This document shows, piece after piece, positions 36,093 through 44,852 of a stretch of DNA of 61,716 nucleotides. The stretch spans positions 1 to 61,716 of the forward strand of contig NZ_UNRC01000011.1 of NCBI RefSeq assembly GCF_900537065.1. The letters are read 5' to 3'. The notes under the pieces were generated by a model. The model did no database searches, had not been told where the DNA came from, and was given only the letters and a program-made list of their open reading frames with translations. This DNA is from Sphingorhabdus sp. Alg239-R122 (GTDB taxonomy: Bacteria > Pseudomonadota > Alphaproteobacteria > Sphingomonadales > Sphingomonadaceae). Both the position numbers and the translations under genes were made by a program. The stretch's first letter is position 1. Each line of letters starts with the position of its first letter.

Positions 36093-36611
36093 ATGAATTA
36101 CAACGATAGACAGGAACCAAAAACCCGCCGCTTTTTCCTTGGTGCGGTGACGGCTTTTGGTTTGGCCGGGACAGGCTATGCGATCAGCCGCGGGGCAAGC
36201 GCTGATGCGCGGACAAAACGCAAGTTTTCAATCACCAAAACCGATGCCGCATGGCGCAGGCAGCTTACACCGGCAGAATATCGGATACTCCGGCAGGCGG
36301 GGACCGAGCGGCCTTATTCGAGCAGGCTCAACAAGGAAAAGCGCAAAGGCATTTATGTTTGTGCGGGATGCGCGCTGCCGCTTTATTCCTCACGCACCAA
36401 ATTTAAAAGCGGGACCGGCTGGCCCAGTTTTTACACGCCGCTTAAAAACGCGATTGGCACGTCCACCGATTACAAGATTGGCGTCCCGCGTACCGAAGTG
36501 CATTGTCGCCGCTGTGGTGGTCATCTGGGCCATGTGTTTAACGACGGCCCCAAACCAACGGGCAAACGTTATTGCATGAACGGCGTAGCGATGGATTTCC
36601 GGCCTGCCTGA
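36093..36611 (+). CDS. msrB: peptide-methionine (R)-S-oxide reductase MsrB, Tat-exported
   Basis: A 172-residue protein. The N-terminus has a twin-arginine motif, KTRRFFLG, and a hydrophobic stretch, so export by Tat in folded form is predicted. The MsrB domain has Zn-binding Cys90/Cys93 and Cys138/Cys141 and the catalytic Cys161 in RYCMNGVAMDF. It repairs R-methionine sulfoxide in periplasmic proteins. The ATG at 36093 fits GGAGG 9 bases upstream better than the ATG at 36084. Confidence 0.93.
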   Translation: MNYNDRQEPKTRRFFLGAVTAFGLAGTGYAISRGASADARTKRKFSITKTDAAWRRQLTPAEYRILRQAGTERPYSSRLNKEKRKGIYVCAGCALPLYSSRTKFKSGTGWPSFYTPLKNAIGTSTDYKIGVPRTEVHCRRCGGHLGHVFNDGPKPTGKRYCMNGVAMDFRPA

Positions 36612-36618
36612 TAAAAGG

Positions 36619-36990
36619 TTATTCCGGTGCAGCGCATTGTTGCCATAGCTCAATCTTGACCCCGTCACAGTCGAGTATCCATGCGAACTTGCCATAGCCT
36701 TCATCGGCAAAGCCTAGGACCTCCACACCCTTTGCCTTCAGCTCTTCCACAAATTCTTCAACATTGTCGACACGCAGGTTGATCATGAATCCGCCTTTAC
36801 CCGGCTTGATATACTCATCATCTGTGAAATGGCTGATAAGGCTATAGGGTTTATCGTCGGTTTCTTCCGACCATTTGAGCATCGGGCCATATTCCCCCTC
36901 CAGCCCCAGATATTCTTTATACCATGCGCGCGTCGCCTTAGGGTCTTTCACCACATGGAATATACCACCCAAACCTGTTATCTTGGCCAT
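36619..36990 (-). CDS. VOC (glyoxalase/bleomycin-resistance) superfamily protein
   Basis: A 123-residue single-domain protein. Two beta-alpha-beta-beta-beta modules are visible: GIFHVVKDPKATRAWYKEYL and the second with NLRVDNVEEFVEELKAKGVEV and FAWILDCDGVKIELWQ. Metal ligands (His, Glu at the end) seem present, but the reaction cannot be named. The ATG at 36990 has GGAG 7 bases upstream. Confidence 0.88.
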   Translation of the reverse strand: MAKITGLGGIFHVVKDPKATRAWYKEYLGLEGEYGPMLKWSEETDDKPYSLISHFTDDEYIKPGKGGFMINLRVDNVEEFVEELKAKGVEVLGFADEGYGKFAWILDCDGVKIELWQQCAAPE

Positions 36991-37071
36991 GTCATGCTCC
37001 TCTTCCTTGAAAGAGGGAAGTCTAGCATATGGATGCACCGCGCCAAAGCCCGGCGAGGCCCAATGCCCCGG

Positions 37072-38844
37072 TCAGCGGGTCACTTTCCATATCCTGACAC
37101 CGCCCAGCCCGTCCATTTCAACCGGTTTGAGCCATGCCGGAACCTTGCCATCCTCCAGCATCACCATGAAACCGTCGGGCGCGGTTTTGCGGTAAACAAG
37201 CTGTTCGTATAGGCCGGGACAATAGGCAACATATTCAATGCCGCGCCGGGTGATTATCGCGTGCGCCTCATGCTCGCTTCCTGTGAATGTGCGGATGATG
37301 TCACGCATCGCAAGGTCATTGCGGTGATGTCCGCTGGCGACAATTTTGTGATGGCTGGCAAAAAGAATGGCGGGACCAGTATCAAGCGGCGCCATGATAT
37401 CACTGGCGGGCAGGGCATTAAGCGCGTCAAGGTTTTTGGAAAGTTCGCACTTCATGGCGGTGCGCAATTCCACTTCACGGCTTTGGTCAGCTGCGACACT
37501 GGATATTGCCTTCACCACGTGCCCCGGGACGAGCAACAGGAAAATGCCCGCCATTGCCGCCAGTCTTTTCGGAAAAGTTGCGATGCCGCGCGCGCGCTGC
37601 AATAGCTGGCGGATGAAATAGGCGGCAAACGGCATGGCAATAAGCGCCGCAATCGCGGAAGAACGCTCGACCAGCAGCGATAGCGCAAAAGCGGATACAA
37701 CCAGGAAGGCTGCCGTCAGGATTGTGTCACTAGGCAGGATATTATCGCCACCGCGGGAATGCATTTTCCACAGCGCGAAAAGCGCAACCATGGGTACAGC
37801 CAGTATCTGCGCCATAATAACAGGCGTCTGGTGCCAGATTGGCTTGCCTTCCATGACGCGGTCATACCAAAATTCGCGCACCAGCGGGTCGAGCGCGGAA
37901 AACGCGTCTGTCCCGCATTGCGGTGCCATTGACAACATCACAATCAGCGCACCGGTACCGGTAAGGGCAAAGCCGCCCACCAAAGCCGCCCGGCCACGCG
38001 GATTGAGATAAGCGAGAAGTGTCAGCAAGACGGTGCCAAGCGTGAAAATGGCAATATGCACCGGCGATACCGTATCGCAATAGTTGACAATGGGCATCCA
38101 TGACTTTGTCGTAACAAGATAAAAGAATATCGATCCGGCCGTAAGCGCCACCATAGCGTGAACAAGCCTTGCACGCTGCCCCGGATCAATCATCCAGCGC
38201 AATGCGTATAGCGCCATGAAAGCCGCAGCGATCGGTAGCCCTTCCATCGATATATTGAGCCATAGCGCCAGCATGAGCCCGGTTATCCAGCCGCTGCGTT
38301 TCTGGTTTTCGTCAAATGCAGCGGAGAAGGCGGTGATAGCCATCACTAGCTGCCACCCATGATGGTCGATACGCATCGGGCGGAGCTGATGGATGACAGG
38401 TACGGCAATCGGAATAAGCAGGCATGTGAAGATTGCTGTGTCGCGGTCAAACAGCCGGTGTGCGAGACGGCCTGCCACCATCATGCAGACAAGAAGCGTG
38501 ATGAGTGGCACCGCGACCAGCGCAATAAGTTCGGCAGATTGCTGCCCGAATATGGGTGTTAGAATATAGATCATTGCCGCAAGCGGTATGTCGACCAGAC
38601 GCGACCAGTGCATCAGGGCGCCCTCGGGTGGATTCATGCGGTATTGCGTAACATCGAACCAGCTTTGTCCGGCGAGGAAGTCGCGCACCTGCAACAGGCG
38701 GAGAAGATCATCGGCGTCAGGGAATTTATATGCTGCAATCGCCGAAGCGTTAACGGTGACCAACAGCGCCGATACAGCGGCCCATATCAAGACAATGATC
38801 CGTGCCGGATATGCATCCCGCGGCCCGCCTGTGACGGTGTTCAC
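37072..38844 (-). CDS. polytopic membrane protein, GT-C glycosyltransferase-like
   Basis: A 590-residue protein with about 11-13 predicted helices followed by a soluble C-terminal domain (about 475-590). Just after the first helix an acidic loop, FPDADDLLRLLQVRDFL, precedes YRMNPPEGALMHWSRLVDIP. That resembles the catalytic periplasmic loop of GT-C or STT3/PMT-type enzymes using polyprenyl-linked sugars. RPMRIDHHGWQL is a further conserved-looking loop. The substrate is unknown. It overlaps gtrA by 4 bases (GTGA) and lies with a FAD protein in one leftward set. Confidence 0.65.
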   Translation of the reverse strand: MNTVTGGPRDAYPARIIVLIWAAVSALLVTVNASAIAAYKFPDADDLLRLLQVRDFLAGQSWFDVTQYRMNPPEGALMHWSRLVDIPLAAMIYILTPIFGQQSAELIALVAVPLITLLVCMMVAGRLAHRLFDRDTAIFTCLLIPIAVPVIHQLRPMRIDHHGWQLVMAITAFSAAFDENQKRSGWITGLMLALWLNISMEGLPIAAAFMALYALRWMIDPGQRARLVHAMVALTAGSIFFYLVTTKSWMPIVNYCDTVSPVHIAIFTLGTVLLTLLAYLNPRGRAALVGGFALTGTGALIVMLSMAPQCGTDAFSALDPLVREFWYDRVMEGKPIWHQTPVIMAQILAVPMVALFALWKMHSRGGDNILPSDTILTAAFLVVSAFALSLLVERSSAIAALIAMPFAAYFIRQLLQRARGIATFPKRLAAMAGIFLLLVPGHVVKAISSVAADQSREVELRTAMKCELSKNLDALNALPASDIMAPLDTGPAILFASHHKIVASGHHRNDLAMRDIIRTFTGSEHEAHAIITRRGIEYVAYCPGLYEQLVYRKTAPDGFMVMLEDGKVPAWLKPVEMDGLGGVRIWKVTR

Positions 38845-39242
38845 CGGAAAATCACCCTGTTGCGAAGGAAATAAGTGGTCTGGAAACTCACCGCGATGGC
38901 GGCGAGCTTGGCGATGCGCGGGTCAATGCCGAACGCATCTCCTGCACCTACAATGCCAACGGTAATGCCTAGACCGATAAGCGCTGATACGACAAACAGC
39001 ATTTTCTGCCGATACCGTTTCGCGCTGTCGCGTGCGACCTGCCCCTGAAAAACCTTGCGGCTGGAAAGCATCCAATGCGCAGCGATGCCCAGGCTATAAC
39101 CTGCCGCAGAAGCAGTTGCTGCTGGAATAGCCGCGCAAAGCAGCGCCATAAACACAAGCATATCGACAGTCAGAGCGCCCACGCTGGCCCCGATATAGCG
39201 CAGATAAGTGATGCGCCGCAGTTTCTGTGCGATTTCGATCAT
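38841..39242 (-). CDS. GtrA family membrane protein
   Basis: A 133-residue protein with four predicted helices: LRYIGASVGALTVDMLVFM opens the GtrA domain and FQTTYFLRNRVIFR ends it. GtrA proteins are thought to flip undecaprenyl-phosphate-linked sugars across the inner membrane; some act in polysaccharide and cell-envelope glycosylation. It lies between a FAD-dependent protein and a GT-C-like protein, suggesting a lipid-linked sugar pathway. Confidence 0.88.
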   Translation of the reverse strand: MIEIAQKLRRITYLRYIGASVGALTVDMLVFMALLCAAIPAATASAAGYSLGIAAHWMLSSRKVFQGQVARDSAKRYRQKMLFVVSALIGLGITVGIVGAGDAFGIDPRIAKLAAIAVSFQTTYFLRNRVIFR

Positions 39243-39263
39243 ATTTCCTGCGCCCCTGTGCGG

Positions 39264-40799
39264 TTATGCGGCTCTGTCGACCCGTGCTGGAACATCGCGT
39301 TCTGATTCCAGCGCAACCTTGCGGTCTTCGGGAAGAACCCGGTGGGCGCCTTCATCGCCAGCTTCGTGATATTCAGCGTCTTCATTGACGTTCCAGATAT
39401 TATAGACGCGTTCTCCAGCATCGATATTCTCGACTGTCAGCATCGATGTCATCATGGCATGATCCTGGTTGTTGTAGCGGTGCATGCCATTGCGTCCCAC
39501 CATGTGCAATGTGGGGTAGCGTGTCTCCAGGTCGCTTCGCATTGCCTCGACATTGGCTTCATATTCGTCATCGTAGACAGGATAGGCTTTTTCCTGGCGG
39601 ACAACCGCACCGCCGACCACGTCTTTTGGATCGCAAAGACCCAGCATCTCCATTTCACGCTTGGCCTGTTCAATCAGGTCTTCGTCGCTGGATGACCAGA
39701 GGCCATCACCTTCAAAACAGAAATATTCCAGACCGACACAGGCGATTGAACTGTCGGGCACCATTTCGGGTGACCAGCTGCGGAAATTCTGCACACGGCC
39801 CACCTGTACCCGGTCATCATGAATATAGATCCAGTTGTCAGGGAACAGGTCTTTGGATTTTACCATCAGCGCGACAGTCAGGAAGTCGCGGTAATTCAGT
39901 TCTTTCGCCTGGAAAGAGCTTTCGGGCATCGGATGTATCCGCGCGGAAAGCTCACGCATGGGCGCAGAGCTGATGACATGCTTTGCGGTAATAACCGTGC
40001 CGCCATTGTCGCTATCTGTACTCATGCGCCAGTTGCCGTCGCTATCCTGTGCCAGCTGCTTCAGTGCATGGCCCATCAGCACGTGATTGCCTTTTGACAG
40101 CACAAAATCACGCGCGGCGTCCCACATCATACCGGGTCCCAGCCGCGGATAACGGAAGGTTTCCAGCAATGTTTTGGTTTCCATGCCATCATTGGGTTTC
40201 TTGTTTAGGCCCAAAGAGCGTTTCAGTCCGTCTGTCACTGCATTCCACAAGCTTAAACCTTTGATGCGCTGCGCCGCCCAGTCCGCGGACATTTCATCGC
40301 ACGGCATGCCCCATACTTTCTCGGTGTAAGTTTTGAAAAATATCGAATAGAGTTTGTGGCCGAACTGATTTACGGTCCAATCCTCAAAACTCTTCACATT
40401 ATTGTTCGGAAAGACTTTTGCCTTGGCATAGCTTGCCATGCAAAGCGTAGAGCGCCAGATACCCAGATTCCATAGCGCTTCAAAAGCGCGTAGCGGATAG
40501 CTGTAAAACTTGCCTTCATAATAGATACGGCTCATGCGCGGGCGCTGGATAAAGTCATCTGGCAGGATTTCGTTCCACAGATCGACAACTTCCTGGCTTT
40601 TCGAGAAAAAGCGATGCCCCCCAATGTCGAAACGAAAGCCCTCATGTTCAACGGTACGGCTGATACCGCCCACATATTTCTCGTCCTTTTCGATGACCGT
40701 GACGCTATAGCCTTTCTTGCTCAGCAAATAGGCAGCAGTCAGTCCGGCTGGTCCAGCGCCGATAATTGCCACGTCAACATTGGTTGCGCCTGTTGTCAT
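39264..40799 (-). CDS. FAD-dependent NAD(P)-binding protein, amine-oxidase/UDP-galactopyranose-mutase-like
   Basis: A 511-residue flavoprotein. The FAD motif [21 protein letters not shown] is followed by [20 protein letters not shown], the second typical segment of the amine-oxidase/protoporphyrinogen-oxidase/UGM fold. Later patches include [16 protein letters not shown] and [14 protein letters not shown]. The latter and the GtrA neighbour resemble proteins annotated as sugar-nucleotide mutase-like in glycan clusters. The reaction is not known. The ATG at 40799 has GGGGGA 7 bases upstream. Confidence 0.82.
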   Translation of the reverse strand: MTTGATNVDVAIIGAGPAGLTAAYLLSKKGYSVTVIEKDEKYVGGISRTVEHEGFRFDIGGHRFFSKSQEVVDLWNEILPDDFIQRPRMSRIYYEGKFYSYPLRAFEALWNLGIWRSTLCMASYAKAKVFPNNNVKSFEDWTVNQFGHKLYSIFFKTYTEKVWGMPCDEMSADWAAQRIKGLSLWNAVTDGLKRSLGLNKKPNDGMETKTLLETFRYPRLGPGMMWDAARDFVLSKGNHVLMGHALKQLAQDSDGNWRMSTDSDNGGTVITAKHVISSAPMRELSARIHPMPESSFQAKELNYRDFLTVALMVKSKDLFPDNWIYIHDDRVQVGRVQNFRSWSPEMVPDSSIACVGLEYFCFEGDGLWSSSDEDLIEQAKREMEMLGLCDPKDVVGGAVVRQEKAYPVYDDEYEANVEAMRSDLETRYPTLHMVGRNGMHRYNNQDHAMMTSMLTVENIDAGERVYNIWNVNEDAEYHEAGDEGAHRVLPEDRKVALESERDVPARVDRAA

Positions 40800-40901
40800 T
40801 CCCCATTCCCCCGTTTTCTGGTTCAAAACGGGAATGAATGAAAACTTCTAAAAGATGGTTAACACGCGTTTATTTTTTACTGCGTATTGGCCTTTAGGTG
40901 C

Positions 40902-41576
40902 CTATGCGGGCGGATTATCACCCTTGAACCCCTGCGCCACGACATACCATTCGGATGAACCCTTGCGGCTGGCAGGAGGTTTGGCATGTTTGATCGAGGT
41001 GAAATGCTTTTTCAGCATGGTGAGCAGGTCTTTGTCAGTTCCGCCTGCAAGAACCTTTGCAACAAATGCGCCGCCGGGTTTCAGGTTTTCAATGGCAAAC
41101 CATGCGCCCGCCTCGACCAAAGCCATGGTACGCAAATGATCTGTCTGCTGATGACCAACAGTATTTGCGGCCATGTCCGATAAAACAAGGTCTGGCTTGT
41201 CGCCCAGCGCTTCAAGCAGCATGTCCGGCGCCTTATCGTCGAGAAAGTCCATTTCGAATATTGTGACATCGGGCAGCGGATCAACGGGCAAAAGGTCAAT
41301 GCCAACCACTTTGGCCTGTGGAGAGAGGCGGTGGACAAGCTGTGTCCAGCCGCCCGGCGCAATGCCCAGATCAACGACGTGCCGCGCTTTACGCACCAGT
41401 TTGAAGCGTTCGTCCAATTCTATAAGTTTATAGGCAGCACGCGAACGATAGCCATCCGCCTTGGCCTTGCGCACGTAAGGATCATTAAGCTGGCGTTGCA
41501 GCCATTCAGTTGAGGACGCCTTGCGTCCGCGCTTCTTTTTGACGCGCTGGCGTTGGCCGACTTTACCGCGATTCAT
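40902..41576 (-). CDS. rlmE: 23S rRNA (uridine-2'-O)-methyltransferase RlmE
   Basis: A 224-residue RrmJ/FtsJ enzyme. A basic N-terminal tail (RVKKKRGRKASSTEW) is followed by the SAM-binding DLGIAPGGWTQL and the K-D-K-E catalytic set, with DLVLSDMAANTVG and GGAFVAKVLAGG. It methylates the 2'-OH of the 23S rRNA uridine equivalent to E. coli U2552. It overlaps the ppx/gppA-like gene by 4 bases, implying coupling. Confidence 0.95.
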   Translation of the reverse strand: MNRGKVGQRQRVKKKRGRKASSTEWLQRQLNDPYVRKAKADGYRSRAAYKLIELDERFKLVRKARHVVDLGIAPGGWTQLVHRLSPQAKVVGIDLLPVDPLPDVTIFEMDFLDDKAPDMLLEALGDKPDLVLSDMAANTVGHQQTDHLRTMALVEAGAWFAIENLKPGGAFVAKVLAGGTDKDLLTMLKKHFTSIKHAKPPASRKGSSEWYVVAQGFKGDNPPA

Positions 41577-42817
41577 TTGCGGGCCTGCCGTTTGCCGTTC
41601 TGGTTCGCATTATTTGCAGCCATAAGCGAGCGCAATATCCCTTCGCGGATACCCCGATCGGCGACACCCAGTCTCTGTGCTGGCCATATATCCAGTATCG
41701 TTTCCAGTATCGCGCACCCCGCAACCACCAGGTCCGCGCGCTCATATCCCACACATGGCAGCTCGCGCCGCTCATCAAGGGACATATGGGCCAGGCCGGT
41801 GCTGATATCCCGCATCGATTGCGACGGCACGATCAGGCCATCTATAACATTGCGGTCATAGCTGGGCAGGTTCAGGTGCAAGCTGGCCAGTGTTGTGACA
41901 GTACCGCTGGTACCAAGCAGGCGCTTATGCTCATCGGCGTGGACGGGTAGGCGTTCGCGAAATTCCGAAAAACTGTCCATGACCCGGGTGCGCATATTCT
42001 TATAGGCAGTGGCACGAGATGCTGCGTCGTCACGGTCATAGCGTTCGCTTTCCGTAAGCGACACAACGCCCCAGGGCACTGATTGCCAGTCGAGAATCTG
42101 CGGTGCGCTGCCCTCGGTATCAACCAGCACGAGCTCGGTCGAGCCGCCGCCAATATCGAATATCATGGCGGGACCCTGCCCGGGTTCGAGCAGGATATGA
42201 CACCCCAGCATGGCCAGGCGCGCCTCTTCTTCAGCCGTAATAATATCAAGCGCGATGCCCGTTTCATGGCGTACCCGCTCAATGAACGCGGCACCATTGC
42301 TGGCGCGCCGGCAGGCTTCAGTCGCGACGGAACGGGCCAGAGTGACATGACGCCGGCGCAGCTTGTCGGAACAGATGGAAAGTGCGGCGACGGCGCGGTC
42401 CATTGCCTGGTCGCTGAGCCGCCCGCTGTGCGTCAGGCCTTCGCCGAGCCGCACTACGCGGGAAAAGGCGTCTACGACGACAAAACTGTCATCTGCTGGC
42501 TTTGCGATGAGCAGACGACAATTATTTGTGCCTAGATCAATTGCTGCATAAGCACGCCGAGCGGGCCAGCCATTATGCCCGCGATTGGCCTGTGTCGGCC
42601 GGTGTGCAGGCTTTGCATGGTGATGATTCTTTTGCTGCGCATTGCGCTTGTCATAGGGATGTTTGCGCGTCGGTTTGACGCGACCTTTGTGAGGCACCCG
42701 CTTGGGCGAATCACCTGTCTGGGAGGCCGCATCATAGACCGGAGACTCGGTATCGGCATGCGACACATCGTCACTGGCTCTTCTGTCATGCGGCAGGGGG
42801 GTCGATCTATCCACCAC
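41573..42817 (-). CDS. Ppx/GppA-family phosphatase with basic N-terminal extension
   Basis: A 414-residue protein. Residues 1-85 are low-complexity, rich in His, Lys, Arg and Pro and probably disordered. The actin-like ASKHA phosphatase core then has AAIDLGTNNCRLLIA, GLTHSGRLSD, FDIGGGSTELVLVD and LLGTSGTVTTLA. It would hydrolyse exopolyphosphate and/or pppGpp; the two cannot be separated from sequence. It starts at GTG (42817 or 42814). The normal family length is about 300-500. Confidence 0.88.
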   Translation of the reverse strand: MVDRSTPLPHDRRASDDVSHADTESPVYDAASQTGDSPKRVPHKGRVKPTRKHPYDKRNAQQKNHHHAKPAHRPTQANRGHNGWPARRAYAAIDLGTNNCRLLIAKPADDSFVVVDAFSRVVRLGEGLTHSGRLSDQAMDRAVAALSICSDKLRRRHVTLARSVATEACRRASNGAAFIERVRHETGIALDIITAEEEARLAMLGCHILLEPGQGPAMIFDIGGGSTELVLVDTEGSAPQILDWQSVPWGVVSLTESERYDRDDAASRATAYKNMRTRVMDSFSEFRERLPVHADEHKRLLGTSGTVTTLASLHLNLPSYDRNVIDGLIVPSQSMRDISTGLAHMSLDERRELPCVGYERADLVVAGCAILETILDIWPAQRLGVADRGIREGILRSLMAANNANQNGKRQARK

Positions 42818-43032
42818 GGCCGTAATACTCTTATCTTTATCCGGATCGGGTCATACCGCCGGTACTTGCCTGCAAATGTAGGGAAAACCGGCATGAAGTG
42901 CAAGGTTATACGGACAGGTGCAGCATGCGCCGCACTTTTCCGAGTGGCAGGAAGCCTATTCAATAATAGTAGAAACGTACAAAATCCTTGACCTGCGCAG
43001 TCATCACACCTAAATCGCGCGCTCTTGGGTGT

Positions 43033-43106
43033 TGCCCCATCGTCTAATGGTAAGACTGCGGACTCTGACTCCGTCAATCGAGGTTCGAATCCTCGTGGGG
43101 CATCCA
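43033..43106 (+). tRNA. tRNA-Gln(CTG)
   Basis: The acceptor stem TGCCCCA (43033-43039) pairs with TGGGGCA (43096-43102); CCA is encoded at 43104-43106. The anticodon loop CTCTGAC gives anticodon CTG, reading CAG. The T arm carries GGTTCGAATCC. All arms of a cloverleaf can be drawn. Confidence 0.95.
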
Positions 43107-43164
43107 GATTTTTATAAAATACGGATTTTGAATCACACCTGATCTGGCGCGTTGCCTAATGGGT

Positions 43165-44676
43165 TCATCCCGCTTGCAGTGCGGGACAGTATCTTGCCAA
43201 AAATTCACCGTGGCCCGGCATATTCTGGACAAGGTAACGGATGGATTTCTCCATACCATCTATCTCCGGCTTCAGCGCTGCAAAATCAATTGCATCAGCC
43301 ATGGCGTTATGGCCCTGCATCTCAATACCCTGACCCATCATCACCGCGGCCCAGCTTGTCTCGGTGAACAATTCGTCATCTTCGCGGAAAATCTGTCCAT
43401 TGGCGCGGAACAGTTCCATTTTCTCGGTCAGGCTGTCGGGGACACTCATCGTGCGGCAATAATTCCAGAATTCTGAATCATCCCGGCTTGTCTGGTGGTA
43501 ATGCAGTATCAGGAAGTCGCGGATCTTTTCATATTCTTTGGCGGTCAGGCGATTAAATGCGTCTTCCTGCACCTGTGTAATACCGCCCAGCGACAACAGG
43601 GAAATCAGCTTGTTGATACCGGTGTTGATCAGATGGATTGATGTTGATTCAAGCGGCTCCATAAATCCTGCAGATAGCCCTAGGGCAACCACATTCTTGT
43701 TCCAGAATTTCTTGCGGCGCCCGGTTACAAAGCGTAGGAAATTCGGATCTGCGGTTGGCTTGCCTGCGAGGTTTTCCACCAAAATCCGGTGCGCCTCTTC
43801 ATCTTCCATGTGGTCGCTGCAATAGACATGACCATTGCCGTTGCGATGCTGGAGCGGAACTTGCCATTGCCACCCGGCGGAATGGGCGGTGGCGCGTGTA
43901 TAGGGGAGTGGCGCGCTGCCATCATCGCGGTTACAGGGAAGGGCTACGGCGCGGTTGCAGGGCAACCAGTGCGTCCAGTCCTCATAACCTGTTTTCAGTG
44001 CCTGTTCGATCAGGAGTCCGCGAAAACCAGAGCAGTCTATGAACAAGTCACCTGTCAGCACTTCGCTATCATCCATTGTCACCGACGTGACAAATCCGCT
44101 CTGGCTGTCGATCGCGACATCGGCAACCCTGCCTTCACGGCGGACCACGCCCCTTGTCTCGGCATATTTACGCAGAAACTGGGCGTATCGTCCGGCATCT
44201 ATATGATAGGCATAGTTGATTGGCGGCAGGTCTTCACGCTGGCTTTCTGGCGTACGGGCGAACCGCCCGAAATAGGCTGCCATCGTTTCGGCGTTAAAAA
44301 CCTGGATAGGGCGCTTGTCTCCCGCGTTCTTCATCGCATGCCAGACATGGTGAAACGATACGCCATCGATGTTATAGCCATAATCACCAAATGGATGGAT
44401 GTAGCTGTCACCAACCCCGCCCCAGTTTACAAACTGGATGCCAAGCTTGAATGTGCCCTGGATCGCGCCCAGCATTTCGCGCTCGTCAATTTCCAACATG
44501 CGGTTGAAGTCGACAAAAGGAGGTATCGTCGCTTCGCCAACGCCAATTGTGCCGATCTGTTCAGATTCGATCAGCGTGATCTCGACGTTGCCGCCACGTT
44601 TAAGCCTGGACAGCGCCGCCGCTGCCATCCAGCCTGCAGTGCCGCCACCCACAATAATAATGTGTTCGATTGCCAT
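43165..44676 (-). CDS. flavin-dependent tryptophan-halogenase-like protein
   Basis: A 503-residue protein of the PF04820 family. It has the FAD motif GGGTAGWMAA, Lys77 in FKLGIQFVNW (corresponding to the Lys essential for halogenases), the W-x-W-x-I/V-P motif WQWQVP (269-274) that suppresses monooxygenase activity, and E343-S344 in EPLEST. The residues needed for halogenation are thus present. It is divergent from a TonB receptor with LacI-type sites between. In alphaproteobacteria such genes recur beside glycan TonB receptors, so the true role may be in glycan uptake or metabolism rather than in making a halogenated metabolite. The ATG has AGGGG 6 bases upstream. Confidence 0.9.
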   Translation of the reverse strand: MAIEHIIIVGGGTAGWMAAAALSRLKRGGNVEITLIESEQIGTIGVGEATIPPFVDFNRMLEIDEREMLGAIQGTFKLGIQFVNWGGVGDSYIHPFGDYGYNIDGVSFHHVWHAMKNAGDKRPIQVFNAETMAAYFGRFARTPESQREDLPPINYAYHIDAGRYAQFLRKYAETRGVVRREGRVADVAIDSQSGFVTSVTMDDSEVLTGDLFIDCSGFRGLLIEQALKTGYEDWTHWLPCNRAVALPCNRDDGSAPLPYTRATAHSAGWQWQVPLQHRNGNGHVYCSDHMEDEEAHRILVENLAGKPTADPNFLRFVTGRRKKFWNKNVVALGLSAGFMEPLESTSIHLINTGINKLISLLSLGGITQVQEDAFNRLTAKEYEKIRDFLILHYHQTSRDDSEFWNYCRTMSVPDSLTEKMELFRANGQIFREDDELFTETSWAAVMMGQGIEMQGHNAMADAIDFAALKPEIDGMEKSIRYLVQNMPGHGEFLARYCPALQAG

Positions 44677-44750
44677 TTTCACCCCTGCTTGCCATCGTTC
44701 CAAATAGCACTAGGGCATTTTTCGCTGCGCATCTAGCATCTGGTGTAAAA

Positions 44751-44768
44751 AATGTGAACGTTCATTTT
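44751..44768. promoter_or_regulatory. LacI-type operator A
   Basis: AATGTGAACGTTCATTTT, with a perfect 10-bp core TGAACGTTCA at 44755-44764. It lies between the halogenase-like gene and the TonB receptor gene, 21 bp centre to centre (two helical turns) from operator B. Confidence 0.75.
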
Positions 44769-44772
44769 AGGC

Positions 44773-44788
44773 TTGTGAACGCTCACAA
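44773..44788. promoter_or_regulatory. LacI-type operator B
   Basis: TTGTGAACGCTCACAA, palindromic except for one base pair. It closely matches site C (51460-51475), which precedes the GH3 gene, so a shared regulator is likely, most simply the LacI-family protein encoded at 49166. Confidence 0.8.
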
Positions 44789-44852
44789 TAGCAGATATGG
44801 GGGTATAAAGTGAAAGCGGAATATAACCGTAATTCATGGGGGAGATATGCAG

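Noticed and set aside
43165-44676. Halogenase as marker of a secondary-metabolite cluster
   Set aside because: No peptide synthetase, polyketide or tailoring genes lie nearby; all neighbours on the TonB side are glycan genes.
43789-44736. Long open frame (315 codons) on the plus strand across the halogenase-like gene
   Set aside because: It mirrors a well-supported gene with intact family motifs, and its own translation resembles no known family. It is an antisense shadow in GC-rich DNA.
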